A DNA stretch of 64,000 nt from an uncultured Selenomonadales bacterium (lineage in GTDB: Bacteria > Bacillota > Negativicutes > Selenomonadales > Selenomonadaceae): the NCBI GenBank assembly GCA_946408355.1, contig CAMJRX010000002.1:1-64000 (forward strand), written 5' to 3'. A program made the translations under genes and the position numbers. Positions 19,201-30,404 of this stretch are shown here, piece by piece. Position 1 is the first letter of the stretch. Each line of letters begins with the position of its first letter. A model generated the notes under the pieces. That model was not told the origin of the DNA. It was given only the letters and a program-made list of their open reading frames with translations, and made no database searches.

Positions 19201-20523
19201 AAGGGCGAAACTGAACTCACCGCTGAAGAACGTTTACTTCGCGCTATTTTCGGCGAAAAGGCTCGTGAAGTTCGTGATACTTCTTTAAGAGTTCCGCACG
19301 GCGAATCCGGTAAAGTTGTTGCTGTCAATGTCTTTACTCGCGAAAATAATGACGAAATGGCTCCAGGCGTCAATAAACAAGTTCGTGTTTACATTGCGCA
19401 GAAACGTAAAATTTCCGTTGGCGATAAAATGAGCGGTCGTCACGGCAACAAAGGCGTCGTTTCTGAAATTCGCCGTCAAGAGGATATGCCATTCCTACCT
19501 GACGGAACGCCTGTTGATATTGTTTTAAATCCGCTCGGTGTTCCTTCCCGCATGAATATTGGACAGGTTCTCGAAACGCATTTAGGAATGGCGGTTAGGA
19601 AAATCGGTATGCGAATTAATACCAACGACCCCAATATTGAACGCGACCTCCGCGAATTTGGTTTCGACGTTGATAAATATGGCTTGCCAAAACCTAGCGA
19701 GGCGGGCGTTAACATTGCCACGCCCGTTTTCGACGGAGCACGCGATGAAGACATTGCCAAAACGATTAAACTTGCAGGGCTTGATGACGACGGCAAAACG
19801 ATTCTCTACGACGGGCGCACCGGTGAACCCTTTGAAAATCGCGTTACTGTCGGTTGCGTGTATATGTTGAAACTTCACCATTTGGTTGACGATAAAATTC
19901 ACGCCCGCTCAACTGGTCCTTACTCCTTAGTCACTCAACAACCGCTCGGCGGCAAAGCGCAATTCGGCGGTCAACGTTTCGGCGAAATGGAAGTTTGGGC
20001 TTTGGAGGCTTACGGCGCGTCTTATACCTTGCAAGAAATTTTGACGGTTAAATCTGATGACGTTGTAGGACGGGTTAAAGCTTACGAGGCGATTGTTAAG
20101 GGGCAGAATATTCCTGAACCGGGCGTTCCCGAATCTTTTAAAGTTTTGATTAAGGAATTGCAATCAATCGGATTAGATATTCGCGTTCTTAGTGGCGACT
20201 CCAAAGAAATTATAATTCACGACGACGAGGACGAAGATGACCGTGTAGTTCGTAAAAAGGCAGAGGCTATGGGCGTTGATGTCGGAACTTACGGAGAACA
20301 CGAAGTAAAAGCCCCCGAACCTGAAGAGCCGCCCACTGAAGATATTGTCGCCGAAATTACTAAAGACGAAAAAACTACAACCGACGAAAAACTTGCCGCT
20401 GATAAAGGATTAACCGATGAGGAAATCGACCCATATAAAGATTTGACAGATGAAGAACTTGATGCACAACTTAGGGCTTTAAGCGAATTGTCTAAAGCGA
20501 AACAGGGCAAGGAGGAAGAATAA
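16258..20523 (+). CDS. rpoB: RNA polymerase beta subunit, enlarged
   Basis: The 1421-residue beta subunit of RNA polymerase. Recognisable parts: the rifampicin pocket [10 protein letters not shown]...[27 protein letters not shown], and the active-site loop [13 protein letters not shown]. Length exceeds the roughly 1150-1250 of Bacillus/Clostridium. Extra helical residues lie between about 205 and 318 before [13 protein letters not shown], a second enlarged segment carries two 'EDxxxxETxEL' cassettes near 380-470, and the C-terminus has an acidic tail. Start: ATG with AGGAGG at 16245-16250, not the 16204 frame start. The rpoC ATG overlaps its stop by one base. Synonymous codon choice is strongly C/T-ending across 16.6-19.2 kb. 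Confidence 0.97.
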   Translation: MFNPMSVGKRTRYSYARIKEVMEMPHLLDIQRHSYDWFKKEGLQEIFKDISPIADFSGNLELFFGEPTFGECKYSLEECKKRDGTYAAPIRVKVRLHNKNKGDVKVQEVFFGDFPIMTSTGTFVINGAERVIVSQLVRSPGSYYEKSIDQAGKNVYNATVIPNRGAWIELETDSNSSISVRIDRTRKMPFTYFLRALDYETNDQILDLFDVNFFVMSKLHDDTTATQLIDFLTADAENGSDARNNLTVGYLRRKGQRNEETFDNLLDAFHQLDEKNDRLSNYKYLLDKFAELDSKNNLTAGFKALVDMLDTDKRNGEDNKEKALIGIYNRLRPGEPPSADNAASLLQSQFFDPRRYDLAAVGRYKITKKLGWKRRLLGHVLAEDLYSLETGELLLAADGKPVTQAQLDKIPDDREVQNFIGWHNLFLGESVTEDVRDPETAELIFPANEIITQDMLYKVPDEFADQIFKAASLKLRRGFVSPIKIKIKTDAGAFTMLCAPTLSIRDNRTICVADIMSSIDYIFNLMSDTGVPDDIDHLGNRRVRAVGELLQNQFRIGMARMERVVRERMTTQDSEIVTPQNLINIRPVVAAIKEFFGSSQLSQFMDQHNPLSELTHKRRLSALGPGGLSRERAGFEVRDVHNSHYGRMCPIETPEGPNIGLIGSLSNYARVNQFGFMETPYRKVDKINHKVTNDVRYMTADEEEILVIAQANEPLDDNDWFLNERVTARVKEETTKVRRDRVDYMDVSPKQVVSIATALIPFLENDDANRALMGANMQRQAVPLLKTQAPLVGTGMEFKAACDSGVMILAKRPGKVVAVDADSIKVRVDDRFVNSNKDKFDVYHLQKFVRSNQGTCINQIPIVDEGEQIYARQPIADGPATSNGELALGYNIIVAYMPWEGYNYEDAILLSENLIKRDIFTSIHIEEYQCDARDTKLGPEEVTRDIPNVAEDSLNHLDSEGIIAIGADVQTGDILVGKVTPKGETELTAEERLLRAIFGEKAREVRDTSLRVPHGESGKVVAVNVFTRENNDEMAPGVNKQVRVYIAQKRKISVGDKMSGRHGNKGVVSEIRRQEDMPFLPDGTPVDIVLNPLGVPSRMNIGQVLETHLGMAVRKIGMRINTNDPNIERDLREFGFDVDKYGLPKPSEAGVNIATPVFDGARDEDIAKTIKLAGLDDDGKTILYDGRTGEPFENRVTVGCVYMLKLHHLVDDKIHARSTGPYSLVTQQPLGGKAQFGGQRFGEMEVWALEAYGASYTLQEILTVKSDDVVGRVKAYEAIVKGQNIPEPGVPESFKVLIKELQSIGLDIRVLSGDSKEIIIHDDEDEDDRVVRKKAEAMGVDVGTYGEHEVKAPEPEEPPTEDIVAEITKDEKTTTDEKLAADKGLTDEEIDPYKDLTDEELDAQLRALSELSKAKQGKEEE

Positions 20524-23500
20524 TGCTTGACGTAAATATTTTTGACTCAATGCGAATCGGGCTGGCGTCGCCGGAAAAAATTCGCGAATGGTCTTACGGC
20601 GAAGTTAAAAAGCCCGAAACAATTAATTACCGTACACTCAAGCCCGAACGCGACGGCTTATTTTGCGAGCGCATTTTCGGTCCCACGCGGGATTGGGAAT
20701 GCCATTGCGGAAAATATAAGAGGGTGCGCTACAAGGGAACTATTTGCGACCGTTGCGGCGTTGAAGTCACCCGCGCTAAAGTTCGTCGTGAACGTATGGG
20801 GCATATCGAACTTGCCGCGCCAGTCAGTCATATCTGGTATTTTAAAGGTATTCCTAGCCGCATGGGTTTGCTTTTGGATATGTCGCCTCGTGCTTTAGAA
20901 AGAGTTTTGTATTTCGCTTCGTATATCGTTTTGGATCCAGGCGAAACTGAACTTAAACAAAAAGATTTATTGACGGAAGGACAATATCGCGTTCACCGTG
21001 ATACATATGGACGCAATGCATTTAAAGTTGGTATGGGCGCAGAGGCAATTCAAGAACTTCTGCGCGGCATTGACTTAGATGCTTTACGTGATGAATTACG
21101 CGAGGAACTTAATAGCTCCAATGGACAAAAACGAATTCGCGCCATAAGAAGATTAGAAGTTGTCGAGGCATTCAGAAAATCCGGTAACAAGCCGGAATGG
21201 ATGATAATGACGGTTATTCCGGTAATCCCGCCCGAATTGCGCCCTATGGTTCAGCTTGACGGCGGACGCTTTGCAACTTCTGATTTAAATGATTTATATC
21301 GACGTGTAATCAATCGCAATAATCGGTTAAATCGTCTGCTTAAACTCAAGGCTCCAGATATTATCGTTCGCAACGAAAAACGCATGTTGCAAGAAGCTGT
21401 AGACAGTCTTATTGATAATGGTCGGCGCGGACGTCCTGTGGCTGGTCCCGGCAATCGTCCGCTCAAAAGTTTATCGGATATGTTAAAGGGCAAGCAGGGA
21501 CGTTTTCGCCAAAATCTTTTAGGTAAGCGCGTCGATTATTCGGGACGCTCGGTTATCGTCGTAGGTCCTGAATTAAAATTACATCAATGCGGCTTGCCTA
21601 AAGAAATGGCGTTGGAATTGTTTAAACCGTTCGTAATGAAAAAATTAAGTGCTGATGCGGGCATGACAATTAAGGCGGCTAAGAAAAAAGTTGAACGCGC
21701 AACGCCTGAAGTTTGGGCAGTTTTGGAAGAAGTTATTAAAGAACACCCCGTGCTGTTGAATCGCGCCCCGACGTTGCATAGGTTAGGAATCCAAGCGTTT
21801 GAACCGGTGTTGACGGAAGGTCGAGCGTTGAAATTGCACCCGTTAGCGTGCACAGCGTATAATGCGGACTTCGACGGAGACCAAATGGCGATACATTTAC
21901 CGCTGAGTGCAGAGGCGCAAGCCGAAGCGCGAGTATTAATGTTAGCGGCGAATCACATCTTGGCGCCCAAAGACGGCAAGCCGATAATCGTACCGACGCA
22001 AGATATGGTATTGGGCACATATTATTTAACAAAGTTGCGCAAGGATAAGCCGGAGCGAGCGGTAAAAGGCGAGGGGAAATATTATACGGGAATAGAAGAG
22101 GCACTATTGGCATATGACGGGAAAGATTTGGACTTGCAAGCGGAAATAAATGTGCGAATCAGCATAGAGCGGTTGCCGGACTTTGTAATAGAGCAGTTGG
22201 AGCCGGACGCGGAAAGCATAATGGTAAAAACGAGTGTAGGGCGCATGATATTCAACGAGAAATTGCCGCAAGAGCTAAGGTATTATAAGAAGGACGAGCA
22301 GGGGCAGTGGGAACTGGGCGAAGTAATGGACAAAAAAGCGTTAGGAAAGTTAGTAGCGGCATGTTTCAATGAATTTGGAGCGACGAAGACGGCGGAAGTA
22401 ATAGACGAGGTCAAGCGTCTGGGCTATCATTATGCGTGTATAGCGGGGATGACGGTAGCGATAAGTGATGTAATAGTGCCGCCGAAGAAGAAGGAAATAT
22501 TAGCGGCGACGTCGGAAAAGGTTAAGAAGGTAGAGGCGTATTATAATAGGGGAATATTAACGGAGAAGGAACGCTACGACAAAGTATGTGCGTTGTGGAA
22601 TGAGGCGACGGACAAAGTAGCAGAGGCGATGATGGACAACATGGACGAATTCAATCCGATATACATGATGAGCAAGAGCGGTGCGCGAGGAAATCCAAAG
22701 CAAATGCGGCAATTAGCGGGCATGCGCGGATTAATGGCGGACCCGTCAGGCAAGATAATCGACTTACCGATAACGGCGAATTTCCGCGAGGGCTTAAGCG
22801 TTTCAGATTATTTTATAAGCAGTCATGGAGCGCGTAAGGGCTTAGCGGATACGGCGTTGCGCACGGCTGATAGTGGATATTTAACGCGGCGACTTGTTGA
22901 TGTAGCGCAAGATGTAATTGTTCGCGAGGAAGATTGCGACGTCGAGACGGTAAATTTAAAATTAGAGCGTGCGTTATTAGTAGAAGACCCGTTAGACGCA
23001 TTGGAAATATTGAATGAATCGTTAATGGGACGAGTGCTTGGCGAAGACATAGTAAATCCGGAGACAGGGGAAATAGCGTTAAGTCAAGACACGATACTTG
23101 ATGATGAGACTATGGTTAAGTTAGGCGAGACGTTGGCGACGTTAGGAGACCTGATAAAGCCGGAGATAACGATACGGGGAACGAATTTAACGGAACCGAC
23201 AGCGGCGAATCACAGTCGAGTAACGGAGACGATAAGATTAGGAACGCCGGACGAAGAGACGCGGGAGGCGTTGCGGCACGGCTTTATTCACGAGTATATA
23301 GGCAAGGAATTAGCAAAGCCGGTGCACATAGACGGTTTGACATTAGAGGCGGGCGAGCATTTAACGCACGACATGTTGGAAGTAATCTTGGAGTCGGAAG
23401 AAGTCGGGGAAATCTTTATTCGGAACAATAATATCAAGGGGATAGAGGTAGAGGCGATAACGGAAGGCACGCGGGGAGTAATAGAATCGTTGCACGACAG

Positions 23501-24563
23501 GATAGTAGGACGAGTATTAGCGGAAAATATTTATGATAACGAGGGCAATTTAATAGCGAGTATAAACGAGACGATAGATGACAAGTTAGCAGACAAAATC
23601 TGTGCGGTGCGTGAAAAGGTAGTAATCCGGAGTGTGTTAACGTGCAAGAGTGCGCAAGGTGTCTGCATAAAATGTTATGGGCAAGATTTAGCTAATCGGA
23701 CGGAAGTAGAAGTAGGCGAGGCGGTCGGGATAATCGCGGCGCAAAGCATAGGGGAGCCTGGCACGCAGTTAACGATGCGGACGTTCCACACGGGCGGGGT
23801 CGCAGGCGGCGACATAACGCAAGGTTTACCGAGAGTAGAGGAGTTATTTGAGGCGCGTAAGCCGAAAAACAATGCGATAATCGCGGAAATCGACGGGGTA
23901 GTCAGTTGGGGCGAGCCTGACAAGAACAATTTAAAGACGATAGTAATCACGCCGGAAGACTTAGAAAATCAGCAACCTCGCGAATATTCGATACCGTTTG
24001 GGATAATTCCTCGCGTAAAAGAGGGCGACACGATAAAAGCAGGGGAAAACATCACCGATGGCGCGAAAAATCCGCACGACATACTTCGCATTTGCGGCTT
24101 AAAAGAAACCCACCGCTACCTCGTCAAAGAGGTCCAAAAAGTTTACAAGTCGCAGGGCGTCGAAATTAACGATAAGCATATCGAAGTTATGGTTCGTCAA
24201 ATGCTCCACAAGGTCAAAATTGAAGACAGCGGCTCAACAGAATTTTTGCCGGGCGAATTCGTCGATATGAATGTTTTCGAGGCGGCAAATACCAAAGCTA
24301 TCGAAGAGGATAGAGCACCCGCCGTTGCTAAACCTATTCTCTTAGGTATAACAAAAGCGTCGTTGGCAACAGATTCTTTCTTGAGCGCGGCGAGTTTCCA
24401 AGAGACAACCAGAGTTTTGACTGACGCGGCGATTAAAGGCAAAATTGACCCGCTTATCGGCTTGAAAGAAAACGTAATTATCGGCAAGCTGATTCCTGCC
24501 GGCACGGGAATGGCGCGTTATCGTGAACTTACCGTCGTCGACAACGTAGCAGAAGCCAAATAA
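20523..24563 (+). CDS. rpoC: RNA polymerase beta-prime subunit
   Basis: The 1346-residue beta-prime subunit. The zinc ribbon [20 protein letters not shown] is near residue 60, the active-site loop [10 protein letters not shown] near 450, and the bridge helix/trigger-loop region [20 protein letters not shown] near 765. A second cysteine cluster ([16 protein letters not shown]) is near 1040. It is directly coupled to rpoB, sharing the A of TAATG. From about 21.75 to 24.0 kb the synonymous third positions are strongly G/A-ending, the reverse of rpoB; the 5' end and the last 500 bases are mixed. A terminator follows. Confidence 0.97.
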   Translation: MLDVNIFDSMRIGLASPEKIREWSYGEVKKPETINYRTLKPERDGLFCERIFGPTRDWECHCGKYKRVRYKGTICDRCGVEVTRAKVRRERMGHIELAAPVSHIWYFKGIPSRMGLLLDMSPRALERVLYFASYIVLDPGETELKQKDLLTEGQYRVHRDTYGRNAFKVGMGAEAIQELLRGIDLDALRDELREELNSSNGQKRIRAIRRLEVVEAFRKSGNKPEWMIMTVIPVIPPELRPMVQLDGGRFATSDLNDLYRRVINRNNRLNRLLKLKAPDIIVRNEKRMLQEAVDSLIDNGRRGRPVAGPGNRPLKSLSDMLKGKQGRFRQNLLGKRVDYSGRSVIVVGPELKLHQCGLPKEMALELFKPFVMKKLSADAGMTIKAAKKKVERATPEVWAVLEEVIKEHPVLLNRAPTLHRLGIQAFEPVLTEGRALKLHPLACTAYNADFDGDQMAIHLPLSAEAQAEARVLMLAANHILAPKDGKPIIVPTQDMVLGTYYLTKLRKDKPERAVKGEGKYYTGIEEALLAYDGKDLDLQAEINVRISIERLPDFVIEQLEPDAESIMVKTSVGRMIFNEKLPQELRYYKKDEQGQWELGEVMDKKALGKLVAACFNEFGATKTAEVIDEVKRLGYHYACIAGMTVAISDVIVPPKKKEILAATSEKVKKVEAYYNRGILTEKERYDKVCALWNEATDKVAEAMMDNMDEFNPIYMMSKSGARGNPKQMRQLAGMRGLMADPSGKIIDLPITANFREGLSVSDYFISSHGARKGLADTALRTADSGYLTRRLVDVAQDVIVREEDCDVETVNLKLERALLVEDPLDALEILNESLMGRVLGEDIVNPETGEIALSQDTILDDETMVKLGETLATLGDLIKPEITIRGTNLTEPTAANHSRVTETIRLGTPDEETREALRHGFIHEYIGKELAKPVHIDGLTLEAGEHLTHDMLEVILESEEVGEIFIRNNNIKGIEVEAITEGTRGVIESLHDRIVGRVLAENIYDNEGNLIASINETIDDKLADKICAVREKVVIRSVLTCKSAQGVCIKCYGQDLANRTEVEVGEAVGIIAAQSIGEPGTQLTMRTFHTGGVAGGDITQGLPRVEELFEARKPKNNAIIAEIDGVVSWGEPDKNNLKTIVITPEDLENQQPREYSIPFGIIPRVKEGDTIKAGENITDGAKNPHDILRICGLKETHRYLVKEVQKVYKSQGVEINDKHIEVMVRQMLHKVKIEDSGSTEFLPGEFVDMNVFEAANTKAIEEDRAPAVAKPILLGITKASLATDSFLSAASFQETTRVLTDAAIKGKIDPLIGLKENVIIGKLIPAGTGMARYRELTVVDNVAEAK

Positions 24564-24578
24564 TTTATCAGTTAATAA

Positions 24579-24616
24579 AAAAATCTCTCGAAGTAGTTGG
24601 TCGGGAGATTTTTTGT
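24579..24616 (+). terminator. Intrinsic terminator of rpoBC
   Basis: AAATCTC ... GAGATTT stem (AAATCTCTCGAAG / TCGGGAGATT) followed by a T-run of six, directly after the rpoC stop. Confidence 0.8.
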
Positions 24617-24754
24617 TGCATAAATTTTTTTCTCGTTAGTAAATTTTAATGAAGTCGGCAAATGTACATAGTTAAGCTGACGAAAGCAATTCAGGTAAGT
24701 AGGTCTGTTTTTTTTTCTGCAAATCGTGTAAAATATTTTTTAGGAGGCGATGAT

Positions 24755-26014
24755 ATGGATTTCCAAAAAATTTACGAGGAATTTAAAGAGGCAGAAGCAA
24801 AACACGATTTGGAAAAAATGTCTGAAATAATTTCGCAAGTTAATGAACATTGTAGCGAATTGGCGCGAATAGGCAAAGCAAATGAAATTTCCAACGAAGC
24901 TTATATAATTAAGTCCTATATTAATATCTTTGTCTTTGAAATAATGCAACTTTTAAGCGCGGGCAAGGGCGATAAGGCAACAATTTATCTGCTTTCGATA
25001 AATAAATTTTCTAATCAAAGTTTCAACCTATTTTTTTACCTGCGTTATCTTTTTGGCAAAGCACTTTATCAAACCGGCGATTATCAGACTGCTGAAAAAA
25101 TTTTTTGTCGCTATGAAGAGGCTCGCGCTGAAGAATTTGGCGATTTCGACGAGTTGAGCATATTTTATCGGGCGAATTGTTGCGCTTTACTTGGATATTT
25201 CGATTTGGCGGCTGCGCTTTACGAATTTATTCTTAAATTTAAAGCTAACTTCCCCGAAGTCAAAAAGAATCTCGATATTGTGCGGCAAGGAACTAATAAA
25301 AATCTTGTCCGCGAAGTTAAAAGCTTATGGAAATTTCCTGGTTGGCGTGACGTGCCGATTTTTATTAATGCTCGCGACCGTCTCGGCGTGTTGAAGAAAT
25401 TAATTGATTGGCTCCTCGACGCTGGTTATCGTAATTTAATTATCCTCGATAATAATTCGACTTATCCGCCACTTCTCGAATATTATTTCGCACTTCAAAA
25501 AGATTCGCGGATAAAAATTGTTCAGCTTGGAAAAAATCTTGGTTATAAAGCTTTGTGGCTGTCGGGTATTCTTGAGAAAATGAAAATTTCTACGCCGTAT
25601 GTTTATACAGACCCCGATGTTTTGCCGATTGAGCGTTGCCCAAAAAATTTCGTCAAAAAATTAATGGAAATCCTCAACTCAAATCACGAAATACGCAAAG
25701 TCGGACTTGGTCTCGTCTGGGAGGACATAACTTTTTTCGATAAGGAAGAAACGCAACGTCGTGAATCAAATTTTTATGCAGGCTCACAAATCGGCGATAA
25801 TCTTTTTTATGCACAGGTCGATACAACTTTTGCGCTTTACTCGAACGTTCGCCATTACAGTTTAAGATTTTCACTGCGCACGACCGGTAATTTAATGGCT
25901 TATCATTTGCCATGGTATTTCGATTATGATAATTTGCCCGATGACGAAAAATATTACATGCAACACGCCGATAAAAATTCTGTGACCAGTATAGGCGGGT
26001 TTTTTAATCGGTAA
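24755..26014 (+). CDS. TPR-like / glycosyltransferase family-A (GT2-like) fusion
   Basis: A 419-residue protein. The first 210 residues are helical and repeat-like (KALYQTGDYQTAEKIFCRYE resembles a TPR unit). Residues 215-419 resemble a GT-A glycosyltransferase: DVPIFINARDRLG, then LIILDNNSTYPPLLEYY, and the metal-binding YTDPDVLP that fits a DxD motif. It would transfer a sugar, perhaps to a surface glycan; donor and acceptor unknown. The ATG at 24755 has TAGGAGG upstream; the longer frame from 24662 has no site. It stands alone between the rpoC terminator and uvrA. Confidence 0.65.
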   Translation: MDFQKIYEEFKEAEAKHDLEKMSEIISQVNEHCSELARIGKANEISNEAYIIKSYINIFVFEIMQLLSAGKGDKATIYLLSINKFSNQSFNLFFYLRYLFGKALYQTGDYQTAEKIFCRYEEARAEEFGDFDELSIFYRANCCALLGYFDLAAALYEFILKFKANFPEVKKNLDIVRQGTNKNLVREVKSLWKFPGWRDVPIFINARDRLGVLKKLIDWLLDAGYRNLIILDNNSTYPPLLEYYFALQKDSRIKIVQLGKNLGYKALWLSGILEKMKISTPYVYTDPDVLPIERCPKNFVKKLMEILNSNHEIRKVGLGLVWEDITFFDKEETQRRESNFYAGSQIGDNLFYAQVDTTFALYSNVRHYSLRFSLRTTGNLMAYHLPWYFDYDNLPDDEKYYMQHADKNSVTSIGGFFNR

Positions 26015-26197
26015 TCTAAAATTCTATATATGTTGAAAATCCATTTTTAGCCTCAAAATACCCACAAAAAATAGGGGGTTTTTTTGTACCCCTTAAAAAC
26101 CCGCATAATCACGCCATTTTCTCAACCATAAAATTGCATTTAAATTCATTTTTCGTTTTGAAGCTAAAAATCGCCCCTCAAGCCACGTTTTGAACTT

Positions 26198-26237
26198 CAA
26201 AATCACTTTCAAGCCTCCAAAATTACTTTCAAACCAC
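26198..26237. repeat. 20-bp tandem duplication upstream of uvrA
   Basis: Two adjacent 20-bp units (26198-26217 and 26218-26237), reading CAAAATCACTTTCAAGCCTC and CAAAATTACTTTCAAACCAC, identical at 17 of 20 positions. They lie just before the uvrA promoter in a 280-bp stretch that otherwise holds no gene; the surrounding DNA is T- and C-rich on the plus strand with short G-runs. Confidence 0.5.
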
Positions 26238-26253
26238 TCAACCTTGCATCGTG

Positions 26254-26262
26254 TGGTATAAT
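26254..26262 (+). promoter_or_regulatory. Extended -10 promoter for uvrA
   Basis: TGGTATAAT: a perfect TATAAT (26257-26262) with a TG one base upstream, the extended -10 arrangement. No good -35 box lies 17 bases before it. The uvrA TTG is about 35 bases downstream. Confidence 0.6.
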
Positions 26263-26296
26263 TAGCTAAAAATTTGCTCTCGGAGGTATTTTCATC

Positions 26297-28792
26297 TTGA
26301 ATTTCATTAAAATTCGCGGCGCAAAGGTTCATAACCTTAAAAATATCAGTTTAGACATTCCTAAAAATAAATTTGTCGTTATAACTGGCGTTTCTGGCTC
26401 CGGCAAAAGTTCTCTCGCCTTCGATACCATTTATGCTGAAGGTCAACGCCGTTATTTGGAATCTTTATCCAGTTACGCCCGTCAATTTCTCGGTTTGCCA
26501 GATAAACCCGACGTTGAATTAATCGAAGGGCTTAGCCCAGCCATTGCAATCAATCAAAAAACTACAAATAATAATCCGCGCTCGACTGTCGGCACTGTAA
26601 CCGAAATTTATGACTACTTAAGGCTCCTATTCGCCAGAATCGGCAAGCCTCACTGCCCAAAATGCGGAAAACCCGTTAAAAGTCAGAGTGTCGACCAAAT
26701 TTTAGCCCAAATTTTATCTTTGCCGCCCGAAACTAAATTTTATCTGCTTGCGCCCGTCGTTAATCATCAAAAAGGCACGCACAAAGATATTTTAGAAAAA
26801 TTGAGCGCGGCGGGCTTTGTCAGAGCTAAAATCGACGGCAAAATTCACGAACTCGACAAAGAACTTTCGCTCGCCAAAACTAAAAAACATTCGATTGAAC
26901 TCGTCGTTGACAGGTTGATTAATCGCGACGGCATTCGCTCAAGATTGGCTGATTCGCTCGAAACTGCGCTGAAATTCGGCAACGGAATTGTTTTCGTTGA
27001 GACTGATAAAGAGATTTTGACGTTCAGCGAAAAAAATGCTTGCGTCGATTGCGGAATTAGTTTGCCCGACATTACGCCACAACTTTTTTCTTTTAACAGC
27101 CCAAAAGGTGCTTGCCCAAAATGTAACGGGCTTGGTAAAGTTTTTAATTTGCGCGAATGGTCGACGATGTACGAGTGGATGATTGCAATTCACGATTTTA
27201 AAATGTCAGATTTGCCCGAAGACGCTTGCCCCGCCTGTCACGGTAAAAGATTGAAACCCGAAGCTTTAAGCGTAAAAATTAACGACAAAAATATTGCTGA
27301 AGTCTGCGATTTGTCGGTTAACGCTTGTAAAAAATTTTTCTCCGCGCTTGAGCTTGACGAAACTGATAAAAAAATCGCCGCGCAGGTTCTTAAAGAAATA
27401 AATTCGCGATTAAATTTCCTTTGCGACGTCGGATTAGATTATTTGAGCTTGTCGAGGAAATCAGCGACGTTAAGCGGCGGCGAATCTCAACGAATCAGAC
27501 TTGCGACACAAATTGGCTCGGCGTTAACGGGCGTTTTATATGTTTTAGACGAGCCGTCAATCGGACTTCATCAACACGACAATCAAAAACTTTTAGAGAC
27601 GCTAAAAAATTTGCGCGACTTGGGAAATACTTTGATAGTTGTCGAACACGACGAGGAAACAATTCGCGAGGCTGATGAAATTGTCGACATTGGGCGCGGC
27701 GCAGGCAAAAATGGCGGCGAAGTCATTGCTCAAGGCACGGAGGATAAAATTTCTGCTGAAAAAAATTCTTTGACGGGCGATTATCTTAGCGGCAGAAAAA
27801 TTATTCCATTTCCGACGACGAGGCGCGATATTTCGCAAGTTTTGGAGTTCAAAAACGCTTGCAAGAATAATTTAAAAAATATTTCCGTAAAAATTCCGCT
27901 GAAAGCGTTGACGTTGATAACGGGCGTGAGTGGCAGTGGAAAATCTACGCTGGTTGAGGAAATTATTTATCCTCGTCTTAAGGAAATGGCACTTGAGCCG
28001 CTCGGAATCAGCAAAGTTACGATGATAGACCAAGACCCGATTGGCAGGACGCCGCGTTCAAATATTGCGACTTATACGGGCGTTGCTGACCATATCCGAA
28101 AACTTTTTGCCGAAACGAACGGCGCAAAACTTCGCGGATATAAAGCTGGACGATTTAGTTTCAATGTAAAAGGCGGGCGTTGTGAAAGTTGCAATGGAAA
28201 TGGCGTTTTAAAGATTCCGATGAATTTTTTGCCAGATGTTTATGTAACTTGCGACGTTTGCAAGGGCAAAAGATTTAACGCCGAAACTTTGGAGGTAAAT
28301 TACAAAGGAAAAAATATTTCGGACGTTTTGAACATGCCCGTTGATGAGGCTTTAGAATTTTTCGAGAACGTTCCGACGATTAAACGTATGTTGCAAGTTT
28401 TGCACGATGTCGGCTTGGGATATATCGAATTAGGGCAATCAGCGAACACTTTTAGTGGCGGCGAAGCTCAAAGGGTTAAATTGGCGTATGAATTGGCGCG
28501 ACCACTCGGCAAGGCGGCGAATATTTATATTATGGACGAGCCAACGACGGGTTTGCACTTCGACGACGTAAAAAAATTGATAGAAGTGATTCAACGGCTG
28601 GTAAATCGCGGCGACACGGTGATAATTATCGAGCACAATTTAGACGTAATAAAAAATGCAGATTATATCATTGATTTGGGTCCTGACGGAGGCGACAAGG
28701 GCGGCGAAGTCGTCGCGAGCGGCACTCCGGAAGAAATTTCGCAAGTAGAAAATTCTTACACTGGTCAAGCCTTGAAAAATATTTTGAAATAA
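26297..28792 (+). CDS. uvrA: Excinuclease ABC subunit A, short form
   Basis: The DNA-damage-recognition ATPase of nucleotide excision repair. Both ABC halves are present: Walker [10 protein letters not shown] near residue 31 and GVSGSGKST near 540; signatures [12 protein letters not shown] near 395 and [12 protein letters not shown] near 720; Walker [12 protein letters not shown] and [11 protein letters not shown]. The length is 831 residues, against about 940 in most bacteria. The missing part appears to lie between the zinc module ([10 protein letters not shown]) and [14 protein letters not shown], about 45 residues here versus some 150 normally. Start is TTG with GGAGG. uvrC is also in this window but not in the same operon. 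Confidence 0.95.
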   Translation: MNFIKIRGAKVHNLKNISLDIPKNKFVVITGVSGSGKSSLAFDTIYAEGQRRYLESLSSYARQFLGLPDKPDVELIEGLSPAIAINQKTTNNNPRSTVGTVTEIYDYLRLLFARIGKPHCPKCGKPVKSQSVDQILAQILSLPPETKFYLLAPVVNHQKGTHKDILEKLSAAGFVRAKIDGKIHELDKELSLAKTKKHSIELVVDRLINRDGIRSRLADSLETALKFGNGIVFVETDKEILTFSEKNACVDCGISLPDITPQLFSFNSPKGACPKCNGLGKVFNLREWSTMYEWMIAIHDFKMSDLPEDACPACHGKRLKPEALSVKINDKNIAEVCDLSVNACKKFFSALELDETDKKIAAQVLKEINSRLNFLCDVGLDYLSLSRKSATLSGGESQRIRLATQIGSALTGVLYVLDEPSIGLHQHDNQKLLETLKNLRDLGNTLIVVEHDEETIREADEIVDIGRGAGKNGGEVIAQGTEDKISAEKNSLTGDYLSGRKIIPFPTTRRDISQVLEFKNACKNNLKNISVKIPLKALTLITGVSGSGKSTLVEEIIYPRLKEMALEPLGISKVTMIDQDPIGRTPRSNIATYTGVADHIRKLFAETNGAKLRGYKAGRFSFNVKGGRCESCNGNGVLKIPMNFLPDVYVTCDVCKGKRFNAETLEVNYKGKNISDVLNMPVDEALEFFENVPTIKRMLQVLHDVGLGYIELGQSANTFSGGEAQRVKLAYELARPLGKAANIYIMDEPTTGLHFDDVKKLIEVIQRLVNRGDTVIIIEHNLDVIKNADYIIDLGPDGGDKGGEVVASGTPEEISQVENSYTGQALKNILK

Positions 28793-28796
28793 AAAA

Positions 28797-28824
28797 ATCC
28801 CCTGCGTAAACCTGCGCGGGGGAT
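28797..28824. terminator. Bidirectional terminator between uvrA and the amino-acid permease
   Basis: Stem ATCCCC/GGGGAT with an inner CGC/GCG pair, followed on the minus strand by seven T and on the plus strand by AAAATTTTT. It sits between convergent genes and contains the CCGCGCAG octamer on the minus strand. Confidence 0.7.
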
Positions 28825-28846
28825 AAAATTTTTATGGAATGAAAAA

Positions 28847-30292
28847 TTATTCGCCTTTACCACGAGCATTATAGAAATAATAGCCGATAATCGTCCAAAC
28901 AAGCAAAAACAGATAAGATTCTCTGCCCAAAGAAATATTAAAGTACGGAATGGGAATCAACAGCAAGATTGCAAACAAAATCGAGAACGCAAAGCCCAAA
29001 AGTCCCGTAATTTGAATCGCAGTGTCGCCATTATTTTTTGCATACTTATAAGCAACGAGCGAAGTGTAGCCATAACCGACTGCGGCACCCAAAGACGCCA
29101 TATCAACAATCCAACCTAAAACAGTACGCCCCATAAACGGCGCGATAACCGATACAGCTAAAATAAACAGGATTGCATTGCGCGGAGTTTTATATTTGCT
29201 GTGCAGTTTGCTAAAAGTTTGAGGAATGACTTTATCTCTTGCCATAGCGAACAATAACCGGCTGGTTGCCATGTAAAATCCGAGCAGACCAGAAAGAATC
29301 GCACCAATAACCGCCGCACTGAGAACAAACAAGCTGGCTTCGCCCAAAAGCAAATACGTTGAATAGAAAGTTGGCAACGTCATCAAGCCGGAAACGGTTT
29401 TAGAGGCGGCTATGTAGTCGACCCAACTATTAAATCCGGGCGGCAAAATCGATATGGTTATCATGTTCAAAGCGACGTAAGCAAATGCGCCGAAAACTAT
29501 CGCTACAACCATTATGAAGAGACTTTTGGCCGGTGAAAAATTAAATTCCTCTGCGGCTTGTGGTATCGTGTCGAAGCCAACGAACGCCCACGGCGATATT
29601 GCTAAAATGGAAAGTATCGCGACGACATGATTATCTACATTGGGCGGGAATCCCGGCGAAAAGTTTGACCAAGAAAATTGCGGATTCATTAACGCCGCAA
29701 CAGAAACAACACCAATACCTCCGACGAGCAACATTACTAAAAGCGTTTGGAATTTGCCGGTAATGCTTACGCCTCTAATGCTAAGCCACGCGAATAAAAA
29801 CAGTGCCGCTAAAGCCAGCATCATTTCGCCCATATAAACATCATAACCGGCTATCGTGTAGTGGAAACCGAATTGGAAACTAAAAATGTCGTGTAGAACG
29901 GTTCGGAAAATCAAAGCGAGAGCCGTTGCATTGAGCGGAACGATTGACAGATAGCACAGAGCCAAAAACCACGAGCAGATAAAAGCATTTTTCCTGCCGA
30001 AAATGGCGTTAACGTAAATAAATTCGCCACCAGCGACTGGATAACGCTTTATCATGTAGTAATAGTTGGTTGCGATTATAATTAAGATGATAGTAGCGGC
30101 GAGCATAGCGAGAGCCATACCGAGCGGACCGGCTTTGACCAAAAAAATTTCGCCTGGCATGATAAAAGCACCCCAGCCGATTATGCAACCAAAAGCTAAT
30201 GCCCAAACGTTTAACGGAGTCAATTTTTTTTGCAAAGTTTCTTCTGGTAAAGCAGTTGAGACCACTGAAAAATTATTTTGAACTACAGACAA
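28847..30292 (-). CDS. APC-superfamily amino-acid permease
   Basis: A 481-residue transporter with about twelve hydrophobic segments. The first helix holds the APC unwound segment FGCIIGWGAFIMPGE, and the sixth helix region is SPWAFVGFDTIPQAAEEF, typical of the APA/LAT-type amino-acid antiporter branch. Substrate not readable. The start is TTG at 30292 with AAGGAGG eight bases upstream; the longer frame from 30319 begins inside the ribosome binding site. It has its own promoter. Confidence 0.85.
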   Translation of the reverse strand: MSVVQNNFSVVSTALPEETLQKKLTPLNVWALAFGCIIGWGAFIMPGEIFLVKAGPLGMALAMLAATIILIIIATNYYYMIKRYPVAGGEFIYVNAIFGRKNAFICSWFLALCYLSIVPLNATALALIFRTVLHDIFSFQFGFHYTIAGYDVYMGEMMLALAALFLFAWLSIRGVSITGKFQTLLVMLLVGGIGVVSVAALMNPQFSWSNFSPGFPPNVDNHVVAILSILAISPWAFVGFDTIPQAAEEFNFSPAKSLFIMVVAIVFGAFAYVALNMITISILPPGFNSWVDYIAASKTVSGLMTLPTFYSTYLLLGEASLFVLSAAVIGAILSGLLGFYMATSRLLFAMARDKVIPQTFSKLHSKYKTPRNAILFILAVSVIAPFMGRTVLGWIVDMASLGAAVGYGYTSLVAYKYAKNNGDTAIQITGLLGFAFSILFAILLLIPIPYFNISLGRESYLFLLVWTIIGYYFYNARGKGE

Positions 30293-30350
30293 AATGAATA
30301 CCTCCTTAAAATTCTGCAAATATATCTGGACTGTGGTAAAAACGAGGCTT

Positions 30351-30379
30351 ATTATATTGGAAAAAATTATCTATTGCAA
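30351..30379 (-). promoter_or_regulatory. Sigma-70-type promoter for the amino-acid permease
   Basis: Minus strand: TTGCAA (30374-30379), 17-base spacer, perfect TATAAT (30351-30356), about 60 bases upstream of the permease start and just after the uvrC stop. Confidence 0.75.
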
Positions 30380-30404
30380 ATGTTTAAGAAAAATTAATAA
30401 AAAC

